Origin: Chelydra serpentina
Lineage: Eukaryota; Chordata; Testudines; Chelydridae
Reading direction: 5' to 3'
Assembly (NCBI GenBank): GCA_037349315.1
Contig: JBAIAC010000030.1
Span: 10,871,501-10,935,500 of the forward strand
DNA length: 64,000 nucleotides
In this document: positions 1 through 10,581 of the stretch, in pieces
Position numbering within the stretch: position 1 is the first letter of the stretch
Layout of the letters: the number at the start of each line of letters is the position of its first letter
Made by a program: the position numbers and the translations under genes
The notes under the pieces: generated by a model
Seen by the model: only the letters and a program-made list of their open reading frames with translations
Told to the model about the DNA's origin: nothing
Database searches by the model: none

Positions 1-53
1 TTTGTTAGTCTCTAAGGTGCTACAAGTTTTTCTTTCTTATTTTCGTTCAGTTG
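1..53 (+). repeat. Truncated 3' tail of a Penelope-like interspersed repeat
   Basis: The window opens inside a copy of the repeat whose tail reads TTTGTTAGTCTCTAAGGTGC. The first 45 bases are identical to 27977-28021, so the two copies belong to the same subfamily. The upstream part lies outside the window. The Penelope-like assignment is my recollection of turtle repeats, not something these few bases prove. Confidence 0.55.
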
Positions 54-349
54 AAAGAGAATGCCCAGTGAAGATGAATGCAACCTGAAACAATAGCTCT
101 GAGACATGGGAACTGCTCCATTCATGTCAGTAGGTGTTCCCTTCCCTCTTCCCCAGTGCTGGAGAGTTTCTTGATATGTGTCAAGGATACCTGTTCTCAG
201 CTCCTTACCCCATTCTCACCAGTGTGTTCTTCGTGCATGCTCCAAGCATGCCTGTTCTAAATTGCCCCCACAGAGGGGCAGATCCTAGTTCACATGGCAG
301 AGAGGGAGAAAAGCTTCTACACCCTCCAAAAGAAGACCACCAGACCGTA

Positions 350-660
350 CCTCACATGAGTGCGTCAGGAATGGGGGGCATCAGATCTCCACAGGTGGGC
401 AGGGCCACCCCAGATCCTAGCGTGCCCACAGGGGCACAGAGCAGGTCTCAGACACCCCGAGATGGCAGTAACCCTCAGATAATAGGAAGAGGGTTAGGGA
501 GTGGGGTGCAGGCATCCTCAGAAAGCCAAGATCCCCCCAGATGGGGCTGACATGTGGGGGGATAGAGAAGGGGGGCACATTCCCATAGATGGGCGGAGGC
601 CCCCAAGTCCTGGCATGCACACACAGGGGCAGGGAGCAGGGCTCAGACATTACTGGTTGG
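350..660. repeat. Degenerate tandem duplication, period about 192-196 bp
   Basis: Two diverged units can be aligned. One starts near 354 (ACATGAG...) and carries a GGGGCACAGAGCAGG-like block near 430. The other starts near 550 (ACATGTG...) and carries the matching GGGGCAGGGAGCAGG block near 622. The block is G-rich, with several runs of G and C. Open frames across it on both strands are by-products of low stop density. Confidence 0.4.
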
Positions 661-1064
661 GGCAGGGACCCTGTAAACATAGTAGTTACCTCCTGCACAT
701 CCCCTCCTGGCCAGAGTTCACTCTGCAGCACCCTTCCTCGGTTTCCCTTCTGACAGTTCAAATAAAACTTCCTGTGCTTTTGTTTTGTTTTGTTTTTGTT
801 TTGTTTTTTGGTCAAAAATGCCCATCCTTGGGAACTTGGTTTATTAATATAAATTACATTTCAAATTCTCAAAATCCCAAAACAAGTTAATCCAAAAGTC
901 CATACATAAAAAGGTTTATTTTCCTTCTGCCAGGCCTTCCCTGCCTGGGGCCTTTCCTGCTGTGGTAGCCCTCTCCAAGGCCCTACCTGACTGGAGTCTC
1001 AGTCCTAACTTCCATGACTTTCTGCTGGAGCCTGCTCACTCCTAGCAATCCCTGATCCCCAAAA

Positions 1065-1910
1065 ATTCATAGATTCATAGTCCAAATACAGAAGGGACCA
1101 TTGTGTTCATCTCCTCTGACCTTCTGTAGAGGCCATAGAACTCCCCCAAAATAATTCCTAGAGCATATCTTTTAAAAGAAACCTCCAATCTTGATTTAAA
1201 AATTGTCAGCGATGGAGAATCCACCATGATCCTTGGTAAATTGTCCCAGTGGCTAATTACTGTCACGTAAAAATGTCTAATCTGAATTTGTCTAGCTTTA
1301 ACTTCCAGCCATTGGATCTGGTTATACCTTTCTCTTCTAGATTGAAGAGCCCATTATTAAATATTTGTTCCCCATGCAGATGCGTATAGACTGTAATCAA
1401 GTCATCCCTTAACCTTCTCTTTGTTAAACTAAATAGATTGAGCTCTTTGAGCCTATATCTATAACACATGTTTTTTCTAATCCCTTAATCATTCTCATGG
1501 CTCATCTCTGAACTCTCTCCAATGTAACAATGTCCTTCTTGAATTGTGAACACTAGAACTAGACACAATATTCCAGCAGTGGTTACACCAGTGCCAAATA
1601 CAGAGGTAAAATAACGTGTCTACTCCTAGTCAAGACTCCCCTGTTTATGCATCTAAGGCTCACATGGGCATTGTCCTGGGAGCCCATGTTCTGCTGATTA
1701 TCCACCGTGACCTGCAAATCTTTTTCAGATTCACTGCTTCCCAGGAGAGAATTACACCATCATGTAAATATGGCCTTCATTCTTTGTTCTGAGATGTATA
1801 CATTAATAGTTAGCCATATTAAAACACATAATGTTCACTTGCACTCAGTTTACCATGCAGTCCAGGTCATGTTGTGTCCATGACCTGTCCTCGTCATTAT
1901 TTACCATTGA
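1065..1910 (-). mobile_element. CR1-type LINE, 3' end, antisense, 5'-truncated
   Basis: The block starts at TTCATAGATTCATAG, the reverse complement of the short ATTCTATGAA-type repeats that terminate CR1 elements. It then reads through the usual antisense CR1 3' coding and UTR sequence (unit phrases such as 'GAATCCACCATGATCC' and 'CAAGTCATCCCTTAACC'). Reverse-strand frames at 1075-1266 and 1263-1469 correspond to the end of CR1 ORF2 broken by frameshifts. It is old and diverged. The right boundary is approximate. Confidence 0.8.
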
Positions 1911-3969
1911 AACAAACACTTCAACAAGTTACCCAAGGGCTATTTGAAACACAACCAACAAAATTAGTATCAAAAGAGCAAATGTGCCTTTCTATTAGGG
2001 GAGGAGAGATTTTGTGTGTGAGAGCATGAATGTGTGCGCTGATCCATGTACTCAGGTTTCATAGGGACTAAACGCCAGCTTCAAGCTTCAGATAAAATAG
2101 GGGAGACCTATTTTACCAAAGATCTTTGCTTACAGCAAGCAAACTCCTTAGCTGCTGGCATCAGCCAAGGTCTTCTCAGGAAACTGACAGTTAGGGACAT
2201 GATTTTTTCTTATATCCCTTTAAAAACTACTTACAAGGAATAGGCTTGTCCCCCATTAAGACACACTTTCAAGAGTAGAAACAACTGACAGCTCATCATA
2301 CTGTTGCACAGGGGCCTGGCATCCTGCCAGATCATTCCCGTCCTAGATTGGGTCTTCCAAACATGTAAATCTCTGCCGTTCATCCCACTGAGAAAAGAGT
2401 AATTATGTCCAGCAGCAAGTTCAGATGGGTTTGGAGTGGGGCAGCCTCCAGTCAAAAGGCTCCACTCTTCCTTGCTGATTTCACTGGTATGTGACATTCT
2501 GATCTAAGTCACGTCATCAGGTAAGCAAGCAAAAAAAAAACCAAAAAAAACCCCCTCCCTTGCTTTCATTTAGTTTCATGTTACCTATAGTTGAAAAGGC
2601 TCTCACTGTGATTCAGAGATTCTGCACCGTTTTACAATGGGCCATGGAGACCTCTAGCTTATTTATAACCTAGCACTTTAAAAGGAGTGCAAATGAAAGT
2701 TACCTGTGCAGCAGAGATTTTAAAACCTGAAGCAGCATTTCATGCTGTTCTGTATTATTTTTGGAATGTGTTGTTCTAATTTTAAACCTCTTTAGAATGA
2801 AATCTACATATATTTGTCATTTGTATCTTCACAACTTTGAAATATCTTGAGACATTACACAATTTACATTTAGCTGCTAATTGAAATTTTCCCTTTCTTT
2901 TAGTGAAGGGAAATAGACTTAGTCTATGTCAAATAGTGTGTTGTTTTTGTCTTTTTAAAGTGTGTACTTTGGAAATTTAGTACTCTTGAAAGCTTCTGGA
3001 TTGACAGCACTTGGCACTAAAGAGCCAATTATCCTCAGAATAGGCACAGGCAGGAGAGATTAAAGCTTCCCCCCCAATGCCCTGCTAATATAGCTGGAGC
3101 CTAACCTGTAGGGACCACCTCTGGGACAGAGAAGGGATTTTTATGATCATGCCCTTTCAGTCCTTGACACCTGTACTTTGATTGTCAACATGGCCGGCAG
3201 TTTTGCTGATGTTCTTCTGGTCCAAAGCCCATTGAAATAAATGGAAAGACCACTGCAGGCTTCTGTGAGAGTGGCATCAGGCCCCAGGAACTGGACTGAG
3301 ATAATTTCCTTTCACGTAAGCAGCAAAGACATTTCAGAGAGCAACAAAGTACTGAGGTAAAACAGGGCATTGTGCATTGTACAGCAGATGAAAAGGTATA
3401 ACACCAGAAATATTTAAAACCATCACATTTCTGTTAGCTGTGACAATAGCTTTTATAATACTGTTAATGACCCTGCTTGTAGGTAAATGTCATCATCAGG
3501 TGTTGTCTCATGAAGTTTTTAACTTTTTAACTTTGAGAGGTTTATGAGTAAGAACAGTTGTACCCACCAGATGAACGCTGACTTATTAACAGCTCTGTTG
3601 TTGTTGGTTTAAAGACGATGGTAAAGAGGCAAAAACATTTTATGCCCTTGCTACAAAGTTAACAAGGCATTATATTGCCACCTGGCCATCTGTTAGGCTA
3701 AAATGGTTGTTGTTTTCCGTAATGATGTGCTGATCTTTTTACACTTTCTATACACATCTCTTCTATTATACACAAAAGATACTTTGTTCTGCTATATTTT
3801 AGTTGGAAACTTGCTACTAAATTCTATTTGCACCTATCTATCTTAAATACACTTCCCTCTCTATTTCTCTGTTTCTGTGTCAATCTTCACACAACAATTT
3901 ACAATTCAGATGTATTTGATTATGTTTAATGCACAATTCAGATTCTTTTAGCGGCTCTCACCATTAAAC
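1911..3969. other. AT-rich DNA without a recognised feature
   Basis: No coding frame, RNA gene or repeat is recognisable here apart from short A-rich runs near 2530-2555. Confidence 0.5.
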
Positions 3970-4740
3970 ATATGTTTACACTTTTGTATGAGTCACACTG
4001 TCACATGGTGGCTGGCCCCCCCTAAACGAAGCAGAAGTAAGTCCAGCTGCCCTGTTTCTGAACAGGTGCTCCCGGTTTGGCCAATTAAGAGGGTGGGACA
4101 GCACCTGGGGCCTATTAAAGATCAGCGAGTGACCCAGTAGAGTGAGAGAGACTTGGTGAATCAGAGCAGCTGGAGTCAGGAGAAGGTCTTTGGTAAAAGC
4201 TGTACAGAACTGAAAGCTTTCTGCAGGCTCTCCCTGGAAAGAGGGAGGAATTATCAGGAAGCCAGTGGAAGGGCAGTTCAGCTGTGCTTCCTGAGCCAAA
4301 GCTGAAGAGGGCTGGAGGCCGAGAGCAGCAGAGGGAGAAGCCTGCTGGCTCTTGGAGGGCTGGGGAAGCAGGGCGTGGTGAGGGGGTATTTGGGCTGTAT
4401 TTAATGTATTGCTTGGATTATCGCGTTGGGAGTTATTAGTGCATGGCCGTTCTTCTGTAGTAAATTAATCCCACAAGGGCCATTTGCACTAAGAAATACT
4501 GTTTGAACTGCTTTGGGGGTGTCGGAGAAAAACAGAGGAGTTCCACAGGGGAGTGTGAGAGGGGAAGCTGAGACAGGCATGTCTGTCATGCCATGGCCTG
4601 CTGGCAGAGGGCGCACCTGGGTAGGGCTGCCTGTTGACACATGCCTTAAGTATTTCCCCATAACTGGATTGTGTGCACTGCTAGTTGAGTGCGCTCTCTC
4701 TCTTCTCTCATATGCACACACACCCTTGTCGCCTCCCTAA
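3970..4740. repeat. Unclassified repeat-like block, moderately GC-rich
   Basis: Composition changes abruptly from AT-rich flanks to a mixed block containing CCAATTAAG, TATTAAAG and purine-rich stretches, which resembles LTR or promoter-like repeat sequence. I could not identify terminal repeats or a target-site duplication, so this is only a compositional call. Confidence 0.25.
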
Positions 4741-6416
4741 TTGGAAAGTGCAAAAGTGGTTGGTTGTGAAATGCTGTTGCACCTTCAATGGCTGTTGGAT
4801 TTACTCATGTACATTTCATCACTCCAACACTGTTATATAATTCAAATGTTTTTTATTAAAAGTGCCATAAAACTTGCATTGTATTTGTATATGGCATGTT
4901 TCATACTGATGCCTATGAGACAGACCAGCTTGTGGTGCCTTGTTGTTGTATTTCTGAGAAACAAATATTGTATTATACAATGTCAAATTGCCTAAACAGG
5001 TTTTAGATGTATTGTGGGTGAAATCCATCCCTAATATAATTCTGTTTATCTTGGTAGAGTTACACCAGGGGTAAATATCTCCCTGATAGTTTAGAGTTGT
5101 TCTCTTAGCAATAATATTACTGTTGCTGCATTGGATCATCATTTTATTAAAAGAGCAAACATTTGTATGTATCAAAAACATAGTTTAAATGTTTGGAGCT
5201 GAACAGAGTGAAAATCCTAAATTCTTATTATATTACTAATGGATCATTTCTCGAGTTTTGACAAGGTCAAGAAATGTGTAGTGAGAGGAAACACTGAGAA
5301 AACTAAGTATTACTTTCATTTTGTTCCCAGATCTGAGCTCCTTTTGAAGTTTGAGGATTATAAGAAGTGAACATATGTGAAATATTGGTACCAGCTTGCA
5401 TAGCTTGATAAATCCAGACAGGCAGAAGAATGCTGGTGGCAGAATGTCTAGGATAGTGGTATATCCTCTTGATGAAAAAAATTCTGGAAAGTAGTACCCC
5501 TTTTGAGGAACAAATGCCAATGAAATTATGGTACAGTAGTTGAATGAATTTGTTTCACGATAGATAAATATAAATATTAAATGAACTTGGCAGTATGAAA
5601 AGGTTTCGAGCCTGTGCTTCCCACAGATATAATGAAGAGATTGTAAACACCTTTTTGGCTCTGTACACTAATGGCAAACATCTAATTAGAATTGAAAGGC
5701 TTTTATATGCGTGTAGACTGGCCCAGCAGTCTTGTGGCATCAAAGTGCAATGTTGTGTTAAGAGTTAGTCAGCTCAATCCCTTGCTCTCCAGATGTAGGG
5801 AGCTGGTGGCACTGCATAGGCCACCAGTGGTACTTTAAACTCCTGGAAGTCTTCTGTCAGTCTTGAGTGACCATCGCTGCAGCCTTTTTGAAGGACTCAA
5901 GCGAGAACTACAACTAACATGAAGGAAAGCTGACACACCATGTGGTTTTAGAGAGTTCCAGAGGAGGGGGGAGTTAAGAGGTAAAATTTGGGGATGACTC
6001 CCTCAAAAATGATGTACTTGTGAGATCTTTGTAGCTCCTTTTAGTCTCTGTCTAGGAGTGGCAGGCTACCTATCATAAAATATCTGAGGGACTCACAGAA
6101 TTTTTTTTTTTTCAGATTGGGTGAAAGAAATCACCTTCTGCTTTAAGGAAATGTGGCTGTTGACAGGAGAATGTTTTTGCAGAGTTCAGGAACCTAACAT
6201 CCTCGCTCAGAGATGTTGAGGCAAACTCACTGCTGCAGCATGCATCGCAGTTTGTGTGTTTATATTATCCACTTACAATAATAGGTTGAAAAATGCGTTG
6301 GGGGTGAGAGAATCAATTATATAGAAGTCAGCCACACTGATAAAATGTCATCCTCTTCCTCTTCTTTCTCCACCAAAATAAAGCAGAGGACCTTCTGGCT
6401 CAACCCACCCTCTCTG
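4741..6416. other. AT-rich DNA without a recognised feature
   Basis: I see no supported gene or repeat. Frames such as 4819-5181 on the minus strand (120 codons) show no domain, codon bias or neighbour that would support them. Confidence 0.45.
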
Positions 6417-6712
6417 AGGGCTGGTCTCTACTATCTGGGAGATCGACGCTGCTGCAATTCATGCAGCAGGGATTGATTTAGTGGTCTAGTGAAGACCCGC
6501 TAAAGTGATGGCAGCACGCTCTCCCGTCAACCCTGGTACTCCAGCTCCTCGAGAAGAGTAAGGGAAGTTGACCGGAGAGCATCTCCGATTGACTTAGCGC
6601 CGTGAAGACACTGGGGTAAGTTGACCTAAGCTATGTCAACTCCAGCTACGTTATTCACGTAGCTGGAGTAATGTAACTTAGCTCGACTTACCCCTGTAGT
6701 GAAGACAAGCCC
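6417..6712. mobile_element. Foldback MITE with terminal inverted repeats
   Basis: The left end GGGCTGGTCTCTACTA (from 6418) is the imperfect inverse of the right end TAGTGAAGACAAGCCC (to 6712). Inside are strong hairpins: CTGCTGCAATTCATGCAGCAG near 6451 and a 10-bp stem (CCAGCTACGT / ACGTAGCTGG) near 6641-6666. I recognise the style (GTCGAC-rich, GTCTTCACTA termini) from abundant turtle MITEs. The flanks do not show a clear target-site duplication, so the superfamily is not assigned. Confidence 0.6.
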
Positions 6713-7568
6713 AGAGAAAGCTTCAATAAATAGGTTTTGTGACATGCCATGGAGTCAGGAAACTCAAAGTCTGTTAGACCAATGATGAAAGTAAACTCTG
6801 GAGTTAAGGGTGTCCCACTGAAAATGTCCACTTCTATATGTACACATATTAGGACTATCAGCTTGAGGGCATTATAGGCAGGCCTGAACAATAAGCTTTG
6901 TTAGTAAATATAAATACAAGACTAAATTCTGAGGTCCTTGCTCAGTCCTCATGAAGAAAAACTCTCACTTATTGCAATATAGACAGGTATCAGAATTTTG
7001 GTGCCTCAGCATAGAAGGGACCCTTGTAGGGCTAATTCACATGTCTTCTACAGAAAAGTGACTTTCCTCTTAAATTTAAATCATTTTGGCCTTGATCTTG
7101 CCAGGACCTTAGCACTCTAGCACTGACTCAGAAAGCGTTTAAACGCATGCTTCTGTGCTGTCCTAAATAGGGATGCTTTCCTGAAACAGGTCCTAAATTA
7201 TATGTTTTTCTTTAATCATGTGAGTAGTCTCACTGTCACTGGAACTACACATGTGCTTCACTTTTCTACTGGATCTCAGCCCTTGTGCGCAACATCTTGC
7301 AGGATCAAGCATTAGAGGTCTACTTGCACTAAAGTAATATGGTGAGGAGCGTGGAATAGATTGCTAAAGAGTACCTGAGGTGTGCTTTTAACTACAGAGA
7401 GACAGATTCTTGGACTTCTAATCCTTATATATAATTCAGTGGTTAGGTACTCAGATGTCACATACATTGGTGCAGCATTAAAATCTAAATAGATTGATAG
7501 AATATTTTTTCATGTGGTAGGGATAGTGTGCTTCTTATTAGCACCTTTTCCCTTAATGTAAACTAGAG
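6713..7568. other. AT-rich DNA upstream of the DIRS insertion, nothing recognised
   Basis: There is no gene or repeat I can support. The junction with the DIRS element at 7568/7569 is abrupt in GC content. Confidence 0.5.
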
Positions 7569-7583
7569 TTCTTCTTCGAGTGC

Positions 7584-7749
7584 TTGCTCATATGTATTCC
7601 AGTTAGGTGTGCGCGCGCGGCGTGCACGATCGTCGGAAGATTTTTACCCTAGCAACACTCGGTGGGCCGGCTGGCGCCCCCTGGAGTGGCGCCGTTAGGT
7701 GCCCCGATATATACTGCAGCCGGCCCATCGCCCCCTCAGTTCCTTCTTA
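7584..7749 (+). repeat. DIRS left inverted terminal repeat
   Basis: These 166 bases are a perfect reverse complement of 13697-13862. The outer 15 bases (TTCTTCTTCGAG...) differ from the right tip but are copied in the internal complementary region. The repeat includes an alternating GCGCGCGCG stretch and a TATATA near 7707, which could serve as a promoter element. No promoter function is proven by sequence alone. Confidence 0.93.
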
Positions 7750-7953
7750 CCGCCCGTGTCGGTCGTTGGAACAGTGGAGAGCAGCTCGCTGACCTCCACA
7801 GCCCTAGCTTTACAGCACTCGTTTATCTTTTAGATAGTTTAAGTACCGTTAAAGTACCGTTAATTAGTTGTTAATTGTTGTTATTAGACTCAGTGACAAT
7901 TGTAGCTGGAGATTAGGGGCTTCTCCCCTTCTCTCCAACCCGGTACCGGGCCA
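7750..7953 (+). promoter_or_regulatory. DIRS 5' untranslated leader with 11-bp tandem duplication
   Basis: This stretch lies between the ITR and the gag-like start. It contains two adjacent copies of AAGTACCGTTA (about 7841-7862). In-frame stops precede the ATG at 7954. No splice or transcription start signal can be assigned with certainty. Confidence 0.4.
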
Positions 7954-10581
7954 ATGCCTGGCTCACCGGGATTCAAGCCTTGCTCGGCATGCCAGAAGCC
8001 GATGCCTACAGGAGATCCGCATGCCTCCTGTCTCAAGTGCCTCGGGGAGTCCCATCTTCCGGACAAGTGCCGTATTTGTAAGTCCTTCAAGCCGCGGACC
8101 AAAAAGGAGCGGGACTTTCGCTTGAAGCAGCTCCTGTTAGAGGCGTCTCTTAGCCCAATGTCGGCGCCGCATCGTACCACGGCACCGGCCCCGGCGGCCT
8201 CAACGTCTGCGGCACCGGAACGTTCAACCTCCGGTAAAGAACCCAGGCACCGTCCCTCTCTACCCGGGACTTCCCAGAGCCGCTCTCTGTCTCCGAGAGC
8301 CAAGAAGTCGGGTGGACCGACTAAGGCGCCGCTGCATGCGCAGCCAACTCCAGACCAGCCTAGGTCTGTCGAGGCGCCCGCACCGCCAACTCCGGTACCG
8401 GAAGGACCGCTGAGTTCGGTGCCAGTGGTCTCCGTGCCACTTACTCCGGCCCTCCTTAGGCCGTTGAGCCCGGCGCCGCCGTCAACACCGGTGCCGGTCC
8501 TGCCAACTCCGGCACCCGAGAGGCCGTTGAGTGCAGGTCAGCCTCCACAGGCTCCGGTACTGACGACTCCGGTCCCGCGAGGGCCGTTGAGCTCGGTAAA
8601 CGCCAGCTCCCCGGCACGCTCCGTGGTTGAGCTCCCGCTGCCGTCCACGCCGGACACCTTCGCAGCGGCGCGGGACCTGATCCAGATGACCGCTCCGGTA
8701 CCGACCCCGTCTACGGTACCGCCGGTGCGCATCATCACATCACGCGGCAAACTGGCCATATTCCACCCGGTGCCGCAGGTGGAGACCAGCCAGCAGCAGC
8801 CACGTGCGTCTCCAAGGTACCGCTCGCAGTCCCGGCACCGATCACGATCCCGGCGCCGTTCCTACTCGCGGTACCGCTCCAGGTCTCCATCCGCACGGAG
8901 GTATCCTGACTCTCGGCGCCGCTCCCGGTCCCGCGGCCGGTCGACGCGCAGATCGCCGAGACGCTCCAGGTCCCGATCCGTGTCACGGTACCGAGATCAT
9001 CGCAGGTACCGATCCAGGTCCCGCCCTCGATCCGGCTCTCGACGCCGCTCCCCATCCCGGCGCCGATCCGACTCTCGACGCCGATCCGGCTCCCGGCACC
9101 GGACACCATCCCGGTACCGATCCGGCTCACGGCACCGGATACCATCCCGGCACCGGACCCCACCGAGGAGGCAGACCCTGGCCACGCAGACGTCACTGCA
9201 TGGCTACTCTGCCCCGCCCTGGCCTTCGCGCTCTGGATCCCGCTCTTCCAGAGCTGGTAGCGACCTCTACGCGGAGGACCGCAGCGTCAGCGACCAGGGT
9301 CACCTGCCAGAGACCGGGCAGGTTCAGGAGCGGTGGCCATTTTGGACCCCCATGGCATACTATGAAGCCCAGAGGGTACCAGCAAGAGCTCCTACCTCGA
9401 CCACGTTGGAGCGTCGAGCGCCAGAGGCTACAGTCTCCCGCCCTCCAGAGGCTACAGTCTCCAGGCCTCCGCCAGAGGTAGAGCAGCCTGAAGCGGAGCC
9501 CCCACCCCTGGGCCCCGAAGAAGTACCTGTCGAGGACCCGCTCGCCCAAGGCCTGTCCTCCTCCTCCTCCCCTGATGAGGCAGTGGCTGGAGCATCATCA
9601 TCCGGTCCACCTCCCATCGATCTAAGGGACCACCAAGCCCTGCTCCGCAGGTTGGCCCTGAATATGGACCTCCAAATAGAAGAGGTCCCTGAACTGGAGG
9701 ACCCCGTGGTGGACATCCTGACGACCGATGCCCCCACTAGGGTTGCCTTACCTTTTGTGCGGGCTATCCTTGCCAACGCCACATCCATCTGGCAGACACC
9801 AGCCTCAATACCCCCCACTGCCAGGGGGGTAGAGAGAAAGTACATGGCCCCCCCGAGGGATTTTCAATATCTGTATACGCACCCCCCTCCGTGTTCGTTG
9901 GTAGTCCAATCCATCAACGAGAGGGAGAGGAACGGCCAACAGGCCCCGGCGCCAAAGTCAAAGGACGCCAAGCGCCTAGACTTGTTTGGCCGCAAAATCT
10001 ACTCAGGAGGGGGCCTACAGCTTCGTGCGGCGAACCAACAGGCACTCCTGAGCCGCTATGCTTTCAACACCTGGGTCACGATGGACAAGTTTAAAGAGCT
10101 TATACCTCCAGAGTCCAGACAGGAGTATAAAGCCTTCGTGGAGGAGGGCAAAAAACTGGCCAGGACGTCGCTGCGGGCCTCCTTGGACATCGCCGACTCC
10201 GCTGCCAGAACCATCGCCTCCGGAGTCGCCATGTGGCGCATCTCCTGGCTGCAATCTTCCACCCTCCCAGCAGAGGTCCAGCACACTATCCAGGACCTAG
10301 CCTTTGACGGGCAGGGCCTGTTTTCGGAGAAGACAGACCCTAAGCTGCAGACCTTAAAGGACGGTCGTACTATCATTCGCACGCTGGGAATGCATACCCC
10401 TGCGACGCAGCGCAGGCCCTTCAGGCCGTTCGTGAGACGCACCTACTTCCCCCCCCCACCACGTCAAGACTATTACAGAAGGCCGCGTGGTCGAGGGGGT
10501 AGGAGACAGCAACCTGGCCGGCAGACCGGCCAGAGGCAGGGCCCCCACAAGCCATCGTCGGGGCCCAAACAAAATTTTTGA
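7954..10581 (+). CDS. DIRS ORF1, gag-like protein with RS domain
   Basis: An 875-residue open frame. Residues 9-44 hold a cluster of CxxC and C-x-H-x-C pairs that looks like a zinc-binding knuckle near the start, which supports the ATG at 7954. Residues about 130-225 are Pro-rich degenerate repeats. Residues about 288-405 are an arginine/serine-rich segment like those of splicing factors. Residues about 550-815 are the conserved globular part of DIRS gag-like proteins; the C-terminal domain of vertebrate LAP2-alpha (TMPO) is known to derive from a DIRS gag of this type, and automated annotation often mislabels such ORFs as LAP2-alpha-like. The last 55 residues are basic and RGG-like, suited to RNA binding. 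The ORF ends at a TGA and overlaps the next frame by 95 bases. The likely role is RNA binding and particle assembly. Confidence 0.88.
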   Translation: MPGSPGFKPCSACQKPMPTGDPHASCLKCLGESHLPDKCRICKSFKPRTKKERDFRLKQLLLEASLSPMSAPHRTTAPAPAASTSAAPERSTSGKEPRHRPSLPGTSQSRSLSPRAKKSGGPTKAPLHAQPTPDQPRSVEAPAPPTPVPEGPLSSVPVVSVPLTPALLRPLSPAPPSTPVPVLPTPAPERPLSAGQPPQAPVLTTPVPRGPLSSVNASSPARSVVELPLPSTPDTFAAARDLIQMTAPVPTPSTVPPVRIITSRGKLAIFHPVPQVETSQQQPRASPRYRSQSRHRSRSRRRSYSRYRSRSPSARRYPDSRRRSRSRGRSTRRSPRRSRSRSVSRYRDHRRYRSRSRPRSGSRRRSPSRRRSDSRRRSGSRHRTPSRYRSGSRHRIPSRHRTPPRRQTLATQTSLHGYSAPPWPSRSGSRSSRAGSDLYAEDRSVSDQGHLPETGQVQERWPFWTPMAYYEAQRVPARAPTSTTLERRAPEATVSRPPEATVSRPPPEVEQPEAEPPPLGPEEVPVEDPLAQGLSSSSSPDEAVAGASSSGPPPIDLRDHQALLRRLALNMDLQIEEVPELEDPVVDILTTDAPTRVALPFVRAILANATSIWQTPASIPPTARGVERKYMAPPRDFQYLYTHPPPCSLVVQSINERERNGQQAPAPKSKDAKRLDLFGRKIYSGGGLQLRAANQQALLSRYAFNTWVTMDKFKELIPPESRQEYKAFVEEGKKLARTSLRASLDIADSAARTIASGVAMWRISWLQSSTLPAEVQHTIQDLAFDGQGLFSEKTDPKLQTLKDGRTIIRTLGMHTPATQRRPFRPFVRRTYFPPPPRQDYYRRPRGRGGRRQQPGRQTGQRQGPHKPSSGPKQNF

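Noticed and set aside
4819..5181. 120-codon minus-strand frame
   Set aside because: AT-rich, no domain, no start context or neighbour; fits chance expectation.
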